A stretch of DNA of 64,000 nt, from contig JASDFA010000018.1 of the NCBI GenBank assembly GCA_035772735.1, positions 64,138,001-64,202,000 on the forward strand, in the 5' to 3' direction. Of the stretch, positions 11,141 to 21,560 are shown one piece after another. The notes below the pieces were generated by a model. The model saw only the letters and a program-made list of their open reading frames with translations, had not been told where the DNA came from and ran no database searches. The position numbers were made by a program, and so were the translations under genes. This DNA is from Datura wrightii (Eukaryota; Streptophyta; Magnoliopsida; Solanales; Solanaceae). Each line of letters starts with the position of its first letter. The stretch's first letter is position 1.

Positions 11141-12763
11141 CTTTGTCTTATGTGTTCTGTAATTAAGTGGTGTTGTAATGAATGTTAAGCTGTTGTGTGT
11201 TGTGTGAGCTGTTGTTGAATGGTTATTGTGTAAATATTTTCAAAATTATCGAAATTTTTAAAATTTTTCGTTAAATTTCTTTTATGTTAGGTTTCTCGGC
11301 CTTTGTTTTCGGTGCTTTTACCGAGAATAGTCCCATTGAACCGAAGTCGTAGATAGTGCCCGTTCCCTATGATGGATGGATGACGACCGTCTTAAGGGAA
11401 ATGTAGTCGATAGGAGTAGTTTTTTTCTTTCGTTCTTTCTTTTGTTTTTGTCCTAAACGTGTCGCTACTTCATGGTTCAGAATTCTTGCTACGTGTTGTA
11501 CATGATATTAAGTTGCAAAGGTGATTCATAGGAAAGCATGCAAATGTGTAAACATGTTGAGATATCTAGGCCATAGAGTTCGATTCGGTGTGATCGAGGC
11601 TTAATGTGAATTCTTGTAATTAGCTGATTGAAGAGTCTGTGAATATGTCTTGAGTTGAGAATGTGCATTGAGTGTGAGGTGAGGGTTCAATTATTCCATG
11701 CTATTGTGAAGTGTCTAGAACTTGCCTGGTGTGTGTACGAAACGAAATGAAGGATGTGTATTGTAGGAGAGGATGTAGGAGTTTCTTTGATTAAACCGAA
11801 AGTTTCTCCATTATCATACCTACCTCGAATGTACATCCTAGTTAGCCCCATTGAACCTTTAGCCTATTTTTTTTCTTTCATTGAAGAGGTACAAACCGAG
11901 CTTAATCCCTTCTTTCCATTAGCCGTGAATTTGATCCAAAACACTTAAGTGCTCAAGAAAAATAATTTTCCCATAGCGTAAAGGAGTGAGAATTGTGAAA
12001 AGGAAAGAAAAGCGGAAGTGGTGAAACTTAAAGAAAAGGTCAAAGGTGCACTTGCTGAAATTAAATAAACTAAAGATGTATAACTTATCTTTGTTAGTAA
12101 GTCGAGTGTGCTTAAAGAAATGGGAACAAGAACAAAGAAAAGTTTCTTTAAGAATGGGAGGATGAAGGAAGAAAAAAAAATTTGACCGTAATGATGGTGG
12201 GATGTATTGAAAAGCGCTTAAGGAAGCTAGTTGCTATTATTGGTTAGCCTAGTATTTGCTTGTTCCTTAGCTTACATTACAACCCGCTAAGTCCTACGTG
12301 ATCTTACATCACTCGTCCTTATATTAGTTGAGTAATACACTAGAGGCAAGCCTATGGTTCATGACATGATGCATGTGAATTCCTTGGGAGAGAGAGAGAA
12401 ATTGTATTCATATACCCCGACATGCAGTGCTTCAGAAATCATATGATAGCAAAGGGGGTAATTTTCTTGTTTTGTGAGGGCACATGCTTGACGAGAGATT
12501 AATTTTGTGTCAGATGTCTTGATCCATTGATTTAGATGAGTTTTCCAAGATCGAGAATTGATTCTTGAGCTTAGGAGGTCTTAATGTGATGTACTTCATT
12601 GTATTGATGAGACTATGCATGTTTTCTTGATGATTTGCTATATTAAATAATCGGTATAGTCGTAGCTTGAATTGTTGAGTCAAAGTAGCTATGCGTGAGT
12701 GTCAATTGCATGAGATGTGAGAATATTGTTCGAGGGAGAAAAAGAGTTTAAGTGTGGGGTAAG
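11141..12763 (+). other. Conserved noncoding tail of element A, with polypurine tract
   Basis: No gene is seen. Landmarks shared with D (26370-27822), B (22000-23608) and more weakly C (58170-59298) are, in order: GACGACCGTCTTAAGGGA near 11383, TCTAGAACTTGCCTGG near 11715, GAACCTTTAGCCTATT near 11850, TTGATCCAAAACACTTAAG near 11931, CTAAGTCCTACGTGATCTTA near 12289 and GAGGCAAGCCTATGG near 12341. It ends with the polypurine-like AAGTGTGGGGTAAG at 12750-12763, where plus-strand DNA synthesis would start. Confidence 0.6.
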
Positions 12764-14171
12764 TGATCTTGAGCAGAATTTCATGCCCAAGTGATGCTCA
12801 AATGCTTCATTTCGACTTGTTTGTATATCATTATTGTGTACATTCTCATGTGATTTGTAGTTAAATGTGAATTTATACTAACCAACATGATTAGTGTTGT
12901 TTTGCGGGTAAAATGGGATTTTGGGAAGCTAAGATACATGTTGGTAAAATCGGGAATGGACTTGGAAACAAGGAGCGAAAAAGGACATGGAAGATCAGCA
13001 AAAAACAAGGGCTCCGCAATGGAGCCGTGTCACGTTGCCATCGCGGAGGCACTCTGCCTCAGAGGAAATAAATTTGGCAATTTCAACTGAAGGTGCGCGA
13101 CAGCACCGTGTCACTTTGGACAGGCTCCGCGATGCAGGCCGTGGCACGTTGAGGTTAAATTGCCTGGGGGCCGACTTCCAGTGAGGGTCCGCGATACCTC
13201 CGTGGCATGGAGGGAGTGCTCCGCGATACACTCCATGCCACGTTGCTTGTTATTCCGGAAAAAATTCTCAATAGTATAAATAGCACACTTAGGTTTTATT
13301 TTAAACATTCTGACTTGGTTGAGCAAGAACGTGGGTTACCGGCAGTTGAGGGGACGAAAATTCTAGGGTTCTCTCTCTCTCTCTCTCTTTTATCTCAATT
13401 GTTTGTATGAATTACACTTATTTGATGATGTTTAATCCACAAATGAGTGGCTAAATTCACTTCTTTCTGAGGTTAAGAACAATTGTAGTGGAATGTAATT
13501 ATTAATCATTTTAGTTTTCATCTTTTCTTCAATGGTTGTTCTATCAATTCTTGTTCTTACTGCATTAATGTTCGGCCAATTTTATATCTAAAAAATCCAA
13601 TTTTGATTCTGAAAAGGAAAGAAATTGGAAAGATGTGAATTGGTAGGATATGATCTCTTCTTAGTTTGGAAAATTGAGAATTGATTTACATTCAGAATAG
13701 AAATATATCTAAAAGTCTTATTAGTCAATTAAGGAATCGGGAATGTATGGCTAGAACATGAAATTCTTTTATCACTGAAATGTAGATTAAGACTCATGAT
13801 TCTTAAGTTGGATAGGAGTCGAAAGTTCCAATCCATAGGCAATAATTCTTGACTAGCAACCGAAGGAAAGATTAACTGAATTGTATTAATAAATTAATTC
13901 CCTGCATGTTCGTTTTAACCTCAGCTTGCTCATTACTATTGTTCAGACTCACTTTATAATTTTGCCTTAGATTCTTATAAATTAGTAACTCAAATTCTCA
14001 AAATATTAGTTGTTTGGTTGTCTGCATTCTTAAAGATATAGTTCATTAACACTTCAGTTAATTATTACTGTAGCTTAGTCCCTGTGGGATCGATACTTGG
14101 CATTACTTAAGCCACTTTACTACTTGTTCGACCACGTGCACTTGTGTGTAGTTACCACAGAAGTCCGAAAA
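12764..14171 (+). repeat. 3' LTR of element A
   Basis: Starts TGATCTTGAGCAG and ends CCGAAAA (the 5' copy ends CCGAACA). TATAAATA is at 13275-13282 after the GC-rich block, and a short TC repeat at about 13371-13388 is not expanded in the 5' LTR. It is followed at once by the AGTAT target duplication. Confidence 0.9.
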
Positions 14172-14854
14172 AGTATGCTAATAGAAGAGTTCCAGCCCTA
14201 ATAGTTGCGATATGTCAATCCCTTTAGGTTCAGATAATTTCTCTTGTAGTTCAGTTGAAGCAAAGTTATGCCCATCCCTATGTGCGGACTCCCAAAATTT
14301 CTAGATTACCGCTTCAGACAGTGATGCTAGTCTTACTCCACAAATCCTTAAGGCTCACTTTCATGTTATGAATCAGCTATGTGTGTCAAATCATGCCTTC
14401 CAGTATGTTCAGCTCGAATTCAGTCTCTAGAAGCTACTTTAACAGCCCAGTAGATGAGGGTACTCCATGTATGTGCTCACTTTTAGATGTCATGAATGAT
14501 TTGTACTCATGAGTCCTTTACTTCTACTTAGACCGGATATTATGAATTCTAGCTGAGTATCAGAAAGCGAATTGCGAATAATGACTCAGTCTGACTAGCT
14601 CAGTGTCAACTAGGGGGGAACGATTCTTTTCAGTGTTTTATTTAGTTCCTTGGCAGTTTTATGTCTTTCAGTCCTCTCGTGTCTTAGCATGCATGTACGA
14701 CTTCGATTTCCAGTTCAGATATGTAAGATTATCCTAGAGTAAGATACTCCATCAGTTTAAGTTGTGATTGTTCAATATTTGGGATATCGACAATTTCCCT
14801 TTTTCTAGTTTGGCTACCCGACATTCGTGGATGAATGTTCCCGAAGGTGAATAT

Positions 14855-17514
14855 TGTAACACCCCGGAAGTTCTAAGAATAGACTCTAGACTTAAGATGA
14901 GAAAACTTGCAGGGAATTGAAATTTTTTTTATCTCAGAACGAGTCGTGGTATGACTCATTTGATAACACTACAAGTCGTGGTGAGACTTATTGCAAGCAA
15001 TCTGTGAAGTTCTATTCAGAGTTTTGAGGTAACGACCCACGTCACAACTCGTGGGGGAAGGAGACGAGTCGTGGAGTCCTTGTTAGGAGCAGCGATCTGA
15101 GATGTCAAGACTCCAAGGGAAGGGGGACTTGACGACTCGTTAAGTTTAGTAGTGATTCATCCTTAAGAGTCGTCAACTGAAATCCAGAGGAAAATGAAAG
15201 TTGGGACAGTGGAGACAACGGGAGGTCAGGACGAGTCATTATATCAGGCCACTATTTTTCGTGTCAGTCATAGGGTGAGAGATCAGGATTGTTGGCTTCA
15301 GTGGTAATGGAGGGAGTCACGAGTCGTTACATCATGGAACGACTCGTGGAGTTAGTTGTTGGCAGGTCGGAAGGATTTTTGAGAAAAATTCCAGTGCACT
15401 CCACGGCTTTACACCATGAGTCGTTGTCAATCCCACGATTCGTGGAGTGTCCTGTGAGGTCTGGCAAAATGATTTTTCCTGCATTTTCCCAGGGAAATTT
15501 TCATAAAATCCTATGCTCCTAACTCCTAAACTACGTCGTTTTGAGTATGGTATTGTACGTTTTTAAGGGGGGTAACTAGCCTAAACCCTCATTCTACATC
15601 AAATAACTCTCAAACCCTTCTTCCTTCTCTCTCTCAAGATTCAAGGATTCTTCAAGGGATTCTTCAAAGGCCTCAAGGTCAAGTTCATGTAGGAAATTCT
15701 TCGACGAAGGTATGTGGGTTCGTCAAAAAGGATATTGTTCCATCCCTGTACCCCAAAATTTTGTTTTAAAAAAACTGATTTCAATTTATTCTAGAAAAGC
15801 ATGACCTAGGGTTTTGATTGATGGGTGATTTCTTCTGTTTTAAAATATGTGAAGACCATAAGAATTCCCTTGAGAATTAGAACATACAATTTGATAAACA
15901 TGAAGATATGAGAATACAATTCATGGGCTTGATAAAGGTAAGTATGTGTCTTCATATTTTTTAATGAAGTTGTTTTGGGTATGAGATAGACCCATGATAA
16001 TAGAATAATTATTGTACCTTTCTTGCGAATTGGAATAATTTTTGAAATGGGTTCTATGAAATGAAAATGTATGTTTCTCCCATGATCTCGTTGTAAATGT
16101 TTAAGGTGTGAGTTAAGTGTATGGGCTTTCTATAAATCTAAATATATGAAACAACGTATCTATGCTAAAGTTTATATTGAACCTATGGATCCTGCGTGAC
16201 CCTATGTTATACGTTTTATGTTATGAACATCGAAACTTGAATGTCGTGGAGGTGTGTAACGTATGATATGAATCTATGGATGTTCATAAATGTAAGATGT
16301 GTGGATATAATGATGATTTTGTACTATGGCGATATGAGATATGATGATAAAGCATGGGAATGATATTTTAGACTTTTGGGCTTGTTGTTAGTAAAAAGTA
16401 GTCGTAATCCCTTTCTAAATGAATGTCGTATGATGAAACCAGTAAATGTTCTTGTCTCTGAATAGTTGTAGTAGCATAGAGCAGATGTATAATATTAGAT
16501 TAGTGCTCCTCATGTTCTAGTCAGCCAGGGAATCTCCATAGTTGAGAATGTTTCCCTTGGTCAACTTGGGACTCTCAATAGCAGGGAATGACTCCCTAGT
16601 TCAGTCGGGACTCTCTATAGCAAAGAATGACTCCCTAGTTCAGTCGGGACTCTCCATAGGAGAGAGTGACTCCCTTAGTTTAGTTGGGACTCTTCATAGC
16701 AGAGAATGACAACCTTACTTATTTCATCAATATGGCTTAGTTCCGTATGATTCAGACTTCAGTTTAGAACATATATAATATAATGAAATGCAGACTCAGT
16801 TATCAGCAGGTTTCTAATACAGTGTATGGTGCTAGCTTCAGCTTTGACTCTCATTAAATATTCAGTGATTGACCCTTATGCATGAGTTCGATGATGTTTT
16901 AGAATATGAGATCAAAAATAAAAGTTTCATGTATATATATGTGTTTGTGACCCATAAGAGAATTGTTGCATTCTAAGTCAGTTATATGTCAATATACTCA
17001 GTTTATTTCCCTTGGATACTTGTATGTGTAGTTTGTTTATGTTTTCCCCACATGCTCAATACATTTCAAGTACTGAACGCATACTTTTTTTGCTATACCG
17101 TTTCATGATATAGATTCGGGTATCTAGACTCAGCCCCGCGTGTAGACACGCTCCTTCCTCCATCTTAGTCGATTATGGTGAGTCCTCCTTTCTCAAGGAT
17201 GAGGTCTATGTTCTTATTCAGTTGTATTTTAGTTTTCAGACTTTAGGAGTTAGCTGGAGATCTATCCCAGCAACTCATCAGTTTAGTAGAGGCTTTCAGA
17301 CATGTGTAATGAGATTTAGTCTATGTATTATGTTTTGCTAGATTATGTCCTTAAGTGCTAAATTTGGCTCCTAAAGTTAGCTTTCACTCAGTTATGTTTC
17401 GTTAGTTGTTTATATGGTTAAGTGTATTGCTATGATTATGCCATGGGTCGACTTGGAGCTTTTCGGGGTTCCTTGTTCCGTGTTATGTCAAGGGTGCAAA
17501 CTCGGATCGTGACA
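14855..17514 (+). repeat. 3' LTR of chromovirus-like element K
   Basis: Starts TGTAACACCCCGGAAG and ends GGATCGTGACA, the usual form of chromovirus LTRs in this window. A block of ACGAGTCGT/ACGACTCGT motifs lies at about 14938-15460, and a 39-base tandem repeat at 16522-16720. No coding region is supported; the 77-residue frame at 15289-15522 overlaps the motif block. Confidence 0.8.
16522..16720 (+). repeat. 39-base tandem repeat in the K LTR
   Basis: About five copies, each with GGGACTCTCNATAGCAGNGA followed by ATGACTCCCTAGTTCAGTC. The GGGACTC starts are at 16568, 16607, 16646 and 16686, so the period is 39-40. Confidence 0.85.
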
Positions 17515-18505
17515 ATGGTCAATGCATTGCTATTGTCACTAGGAGTGGCAAGGTAATTGGAGATGCCTCAGTGAAGCCTAGTGAGGTTGATAACCCGAAA
17601 TCAGATGAAGAAGATGAAGTTGACAAAACGCTAATGACTCCAAGGAATGAAGAAAAGTTTGAGAGGAAGGAGAGGGAAAGGATGATGAAATCCTTACACA
17701 TGCTAATAATTATGAGGAGGGCATGAAGGCCCCGATTGATGGCAAGGTTGAATCAAGAATCTCACCTCCTTATCCACAATGGTTGGCAAAGAAAAAGAAG
17801 GATGACCAGTTTAGAAAGTTTGCTTACATGTTTAGCAAGTTGTCGATAAATATACCATTAGTTGATGCTCTACTCCAAATGTCCGATTATGCAAAGTTTA
17901 TGAAAGACTTGTTGAAGAAGAAAAAGGTGGTTGATGCAGGTAATGGGGAGAAAACATACCATTGTAGTACGGTGATGATGAGTAATCTTTCCCCCAAATG
18001 GGAGGACCCAAGAGATTTCACAATCCCTTGTACCATTGGGATATGTGTGTATAAAAAAGCTCTATGTGATCTTAGCACCAGCATAAATTTAATTCCTTTG
18101 TTCATTTTCAAGAAATTGGGACTCAGAAGCACAAAGCCAACATCGATGAGGCAGCTTATCGCAGAGAGGTCTATAAAAAGACCGGTGGAGGTGTTAGAAG
18201 ATGTGTTGGTAGGAGTGGACAAGTTTATTCTACCATCTAACTTTGTTGTTTTGGATTGTGAAATAGATGTAGAGGTTCCCATTATTTTGGAAAGACCGTT
18301 GTTAGCTACGGGGAGAGCCATGGTGGACTTGGAGCATGGGGAGCTAAAATTTCAAGTTGGACGGGACGAGGTCACCTTCAAGGTATGTCCATCAGCTGAA
18401 ATGCCCCCCAAATGCAAGGTGGTTGGAGTGTTGAAAAATGAAGAGGAGCACAAGGGAGTGGAGCTGAAGGAGTCGGATGATGGCCCGTCGGAAAAGAGTT
18501 GGTGA
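17515..18505 (+). pseudogene. gag end and aspartic protease region of element B
   Basis: It opens in frame with IVTRSGKVIGD, matching the 'TTRSGK' end of Athila gag, then an acidic linker. From 17723 there is a 260-residue open frame: FRKFAYMFSKLSINIPLVDAL, FTIPCTIGICVYKKALCDL, VDKFILPSNFVVLDCEIDVEVPIILERPLLATGRA. The catalytic loop reads CDLSTSIN instead of CDLGASIN, so the Gly next to the active Asp is lost. LERP replaces LGRP as well. The protease is probably inactive. The frame ends at 18503-18505, eleven bases before the hairpin module. Confidence 0.8.
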
Positions 18506-18515
18506 AAAGAGATCC

Positions 18516-18565
18516 ACGTCGTTGTACGACATTAACTAATGTGCTTCTTTGGAGCCAACCCAAGT
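18516..18565 (+). other. Double-hairpin module of element B
   Basis: GTCGTTGTACGAC forms a perfect 5-bp stem (GTCGT/ACGAC). It is followed by ATTAACTAATGTGCTTC and TTTGGAGCCAACCCAAG, a weaker version of the CTTGGGAGGCAACCCAAG hairpin in C and D. It follows the protease frame directly. Confidence 0.6.
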
Positions 18566-18654
18566 GTTTAGTGAATTATTTGATGTCTTTGTTATTTTTG
18601 TTTTTGTAGGAGTTGTGAAGTGAGGAAAAAAGGGAGAAACAAACCATGAAGAGA

Positions 18655-19000
18655 AGAACGACATGGAACCGGCGAGTCACCGGTCCAGAAGCGCGAACTA
18701 CCGATGAAGGTGAGTACAAGATAGAAGGCTAGGGTGTGGAACGATGGATCAGCGGACCTATCGGAAAAACCACCAAATTAGAACCTTGGACCACCGGTGT
18801 GTTGCCGATGTAAGACAGAGGACCTGAAGCTCGTGGAATATAAACGGTGGGAACTGGCGGATCGCCGATTCCATCCATGAACCGCCAGTGCATTGTTGGC
18901 CATGAACAGATAACTAGGCATAAAATAATGGCAAAAGAAAATTAAAGCGGTGGAACGCTAGTGTGATTCGGTGAACCACCAATGAAGCACCGGTCGAGGT
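18655..19000 (+). promoter_or_regulatory. Internal GC-rich block of element B, first cluster
   Basis: Repeated motifs include CGGCGAGTCACCGGT, GGACCACCGGTG, CTGGCGGATCGCCGATT, GAACCGCCAGTG and GTGAACCACC. They share vocabulary with the LTR of B at 23770-24080 (CTGGCGGTTCGTGAA, CGGCGGTTCAC, ACCACCGGTG). The unit seems to be a GGCGGTTCACCGG-like palindrome in both orientations. Confidence 0.55.
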
Positions 19001-19414
19001 ATAAGTTTATTTCAGAATGGAATTTAAAGAGCGGGCCCACAAAAACCCAAATATCTAATCAGCCCCTCTATTCTGCAAATATTCCCCTAGTTCCCCTTTC
19101 TCCGCCATTTTTCCATTCCATTTTTGTCTCTCCATTATCCAACATTCCTATTTCCCCATATTTCACTATTTTCAACTTTCCACTTTCCTACCTTTACACC
19201 TCTCGACTTCCCACAAACACACCCACATTAAACTCTCCACCTTCCCCTCAACCTATCAAACTTCCACCTTTCACCTATAAAATTCTCTCCATATTCTTAC
19301 TAACACACTCACTTCACTCATATTTCATTCCTCTACTACACATCTCTTGAAGTTCCATTGTTTAGAATTAGCTAAGCTCTTGAAGTTCAAGTGTGCAACC
19401 AATCCTATAATTTG
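19001..19414 (+). promoter_or_regulatory. TATA box and pyrimidine-rich leader of the ORF3 unit in B
   Basis: TATAAAA at 19276-19282 is followed by ACTAACACACTCACTTCACTC, the CA/CT-rich composition of plant transcription starts and leaders. The 122-residue frame at 18982-19350 is a by-product of this C-rich stretch. Confidence 0.45.
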
Positions 19415-20104
19415 GTAAACTTTTTCTTGCCCTTGTCTTAATTTTCTCATTGGTGCTTAATTCTTCAGCAGTAATACTTTATTTCCCCTGCTTATTAAAC
19501 TCATGAATATGATCAGGTTGTTGAATGGAATGGGAAATATGTGTTTATGTGTGTGAATTTTTGAAAAGAGGTGAAGTCTGAGTAACCCAATTGAACAAAA
19601 TGTAATGTTTTTCCCGATGATTGATCGGTTGACATCATTCTTAAGGGCTAAACTTCATGAGATTGTGTTTGAATGGAGTAGTGTTGATTTTATCATGCTG
19701 TGTGTGAGTGTGTGTTAATGGGTGCCTGTGATTTGTTAAGTTCAAAATTGGGGATGACGTGATCCGGCATTTCGCCGGTCAAATTCCGGCGAATCGCCGA
19801 TGGAACATCGGCTCACTCAGAAAATTGGATTCAAGCCACTGAGTGGATCCCGCGTTACATCGGTGGTTCACGAATTTAGACCGACGATTCGCCGCTTAAC
19901 CTCAGATACATCCCTCACTTTCCTAGCTTTCTGTAAAGCATCCGCGGGCAAACGACGGTTTGCGAAATTGCTCCTATGGACCGCCAGTGCTATTGGTTCT
20001 TTAAATGATTGTTTGGTTTCCCTTGTTTCTAAGTTCTCCCTTATATTAGTTTTGATTATTTTAATTTTCTCTTCACATAGCTGTCACTAACATCATTCTT
20101 GCAG
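19415..20104 (+). other. Probable intron before ORF3 of B, with a second GC-rich cluster
   Basis: A donor TTTG|GTAAAC at 19411-19420 and an acceptor CATTCTTGCAG ending at 20104 bound a T-rich 690-base stretch. The ORF3 ATG follows 11 bases later. Inside, at about 19755-19990, is a second cluster of the B motif (CCGGCATTTCGCCGG, CCGGCGAATCGCCG, GACCGACGATTCGCCG). Splicing is inferred only. Confidence 0.45.
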
Positions 20105-20115
20105 AAATATAAACC

Positions 20116-21560
20116 ATGTCTTCATCAAGGAACACAGGAAAAGGAAAGGCCCCTGCCTCATCTTCTAGCAAGGGAAAGGGAAAATCAAAGGCCGCTTCAC
20201 CACGTGCCAACACCAAGGAAGCAATAATATTTTGCGGCCCTAACATATAAGAGCACTACGTCATTTGTCAATGCTGATCAACCACCAGGGAGAAGTAGTT
20301 TGATTTAGCGATGTTAAGAGGTGATTTTTCCAACATCACCACGCTATTCACAGAAAGGCAATGGCGTACTTTTGCCAACCCTCTCTAGCATTACTACCCT
20401 GGCTTGGTGATGGAGTTTTACACCTCATATCACGCCCGACAGGACATCATGCCGCATTGAGACGAGGTTGATGACTTCCCATGCCTTCCTTTGTTGATGC
20501 TAAGGGGGGTGGAAGTTGACATTACCTCAGCGGCCATAAACTCCTTGTTTTGGGAAGACGAAGTGGAATCTTGTATGGAGTACATGGCCTGGCTAGCTGA
20601 TATGAAGGATCAGTTCGATTGGGTAGCCCACATCATCGTTGCTGACAATCCACTCTGGGCCTCAATGGGTGGCGAAATCTCTCCCCACTATTTGAAGTTC
20701 CAGGCCAAGCTTTGGCTGAATTTTATTTGTGCTCGGATCATCCCCTCTAAAAATGAGCAGAGGGTCAGTCTTGAAACCTCTATCCTTATTGCATGCATAA
20801 TGATGGGAATCCCCATTTACTTCAGGGAAATTGTTGCTCAGCAGATGAAGAAAAAGGCCCGACAATCCAATACTTCAATGCCCTACACCGTCTTGATTTC
20901 CCAGCTTTTCTCAGCAGCTAGAGTGCCTCTATTCCCTGATGAAACTCCTTCCACTACTCTAGGAATAACATACATTGTCTTGAAGAGAGATGTCGAGGCA
21001 CCGACAATGAAAAGATAGAGACTACAGGCCTTTGGAGTTCAAGAAGGATCCCTCTCCCATGGGTTAGACCAATCACCACACGCCCCAGATTCAAATATGC
21101 CCCAAGCAGAAATGTCAGGCCAAGCATCAGGAGACATGTCTCAGCACGTAGCATCTCCCCCTCCGCAATCCTCTCAGCCAAGTGGTCTCCATAGACTCGT
21201 GGAGATGACAAACTGCAAGAAAGCCAACTCCAATGATTGACTAAGATCCTCCCCACACTCATTACCAAAATGATCAAAAAGGAGCTCAAGTCATTGTACG
21301 AGAATGTTTCCACGCTATGCAAGAGGGTAGATGTGGTAGAAGGGGAGGTCACTTCCCTTAGATAGAGCTACAAAAGTGGAAGAGTCGGACTTCAATAGAA
21401 GTACCGGATATGAGCCCCTTGGATGTTGTAATGTCTTCTCCTTCCTCAGTTCGGGGTCCAATTGATGATCTTTTTGAAGGGCTGGGAGATGATTTCGCTG
21501 GGCTAGGTGAGGCCAGTGGTGGTGGTGTAGAGGTGGCATATACTGATGATGAAGAGGAGT
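20116..21560 (+). pseudogene. Third ORF (plant transposon protein-like) of element B
   Basis: Starts MSSSRNTGKGKAPASSSSKG, a Ser/Gly/Lys-rich head like that of A. Stops occur at about 20248 and elsewhere. LVMEFYTSYHARQ near 20410 matches the EFYAxW motif in A. A 175-residue open stretch (20491-21018) holds LMLRGVEVDITSAAINSLF, LKFQAKLWLNFICARIIPSK and VSLETSILIACIMMGIPIYF. The part after 21018 is broken and ends in an acidic tail near 21530-21560. Function unknown. Confidence 0.6.

Larger units (their letters stand above)
2212..14171 (+). mobile_element. Complete Athila-like LTR retrotransposon A
   Basis: The element is bounded by LTRs of about 1.41 kb (2212-3625 and 12764-14171) and flanked by AGTAT at 2207-2211 and 14172-14176. 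Internal order is primer site, gag, protease, reverse transcriptase, RNase H, integrase, a conserved hairpin module, a GC-rich repeat block, a leader with a likely intron, a third ORF, a long noncoding tail, a polypurine tract and the 3' LTR. The two LTRs match closely over their whole length. It is inserted in K. Several frameshifts and stops in gag, RT and ORF3 mean it is not autonomous now. Confidence 0.9.
14177..17514 (+). mobile_element. Right part of element K with its 3' LTR
   Basis: From 14177 to 14854 the sequence is the decayed 3' internal end of K, with no readable domain, ending GGATGAATGTTCCCGAAGG just before the LTR. This resembles the GGACGAATGTTC…AAGGGGG tail that precedes chromovirus LTRs elsewhere in this window (32840, 47781). 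K lies within the gag-protease gene of B, which resumes at 17515. Confidence 0.65.

Noticed and set aside
15289..15522. Short host gene
   Set aside because: The frame overlaps the ACGAGTCGT block in the K LTR, and the same motif is noncoding in the other LTRs.
16522..16720. CRISPR-like array
   Set aside because: The repeats are directly adjacent with no unique spacers, the context is a plant LTR, and there are no cas genes.
18982..19350. A 122-residue Pro/Ser/Leu-rich frame
   Set aside because: It is the translation of a C- and T-rich leader with a TATA box inside. Its composition follows the nucleotide bias, with no domain.
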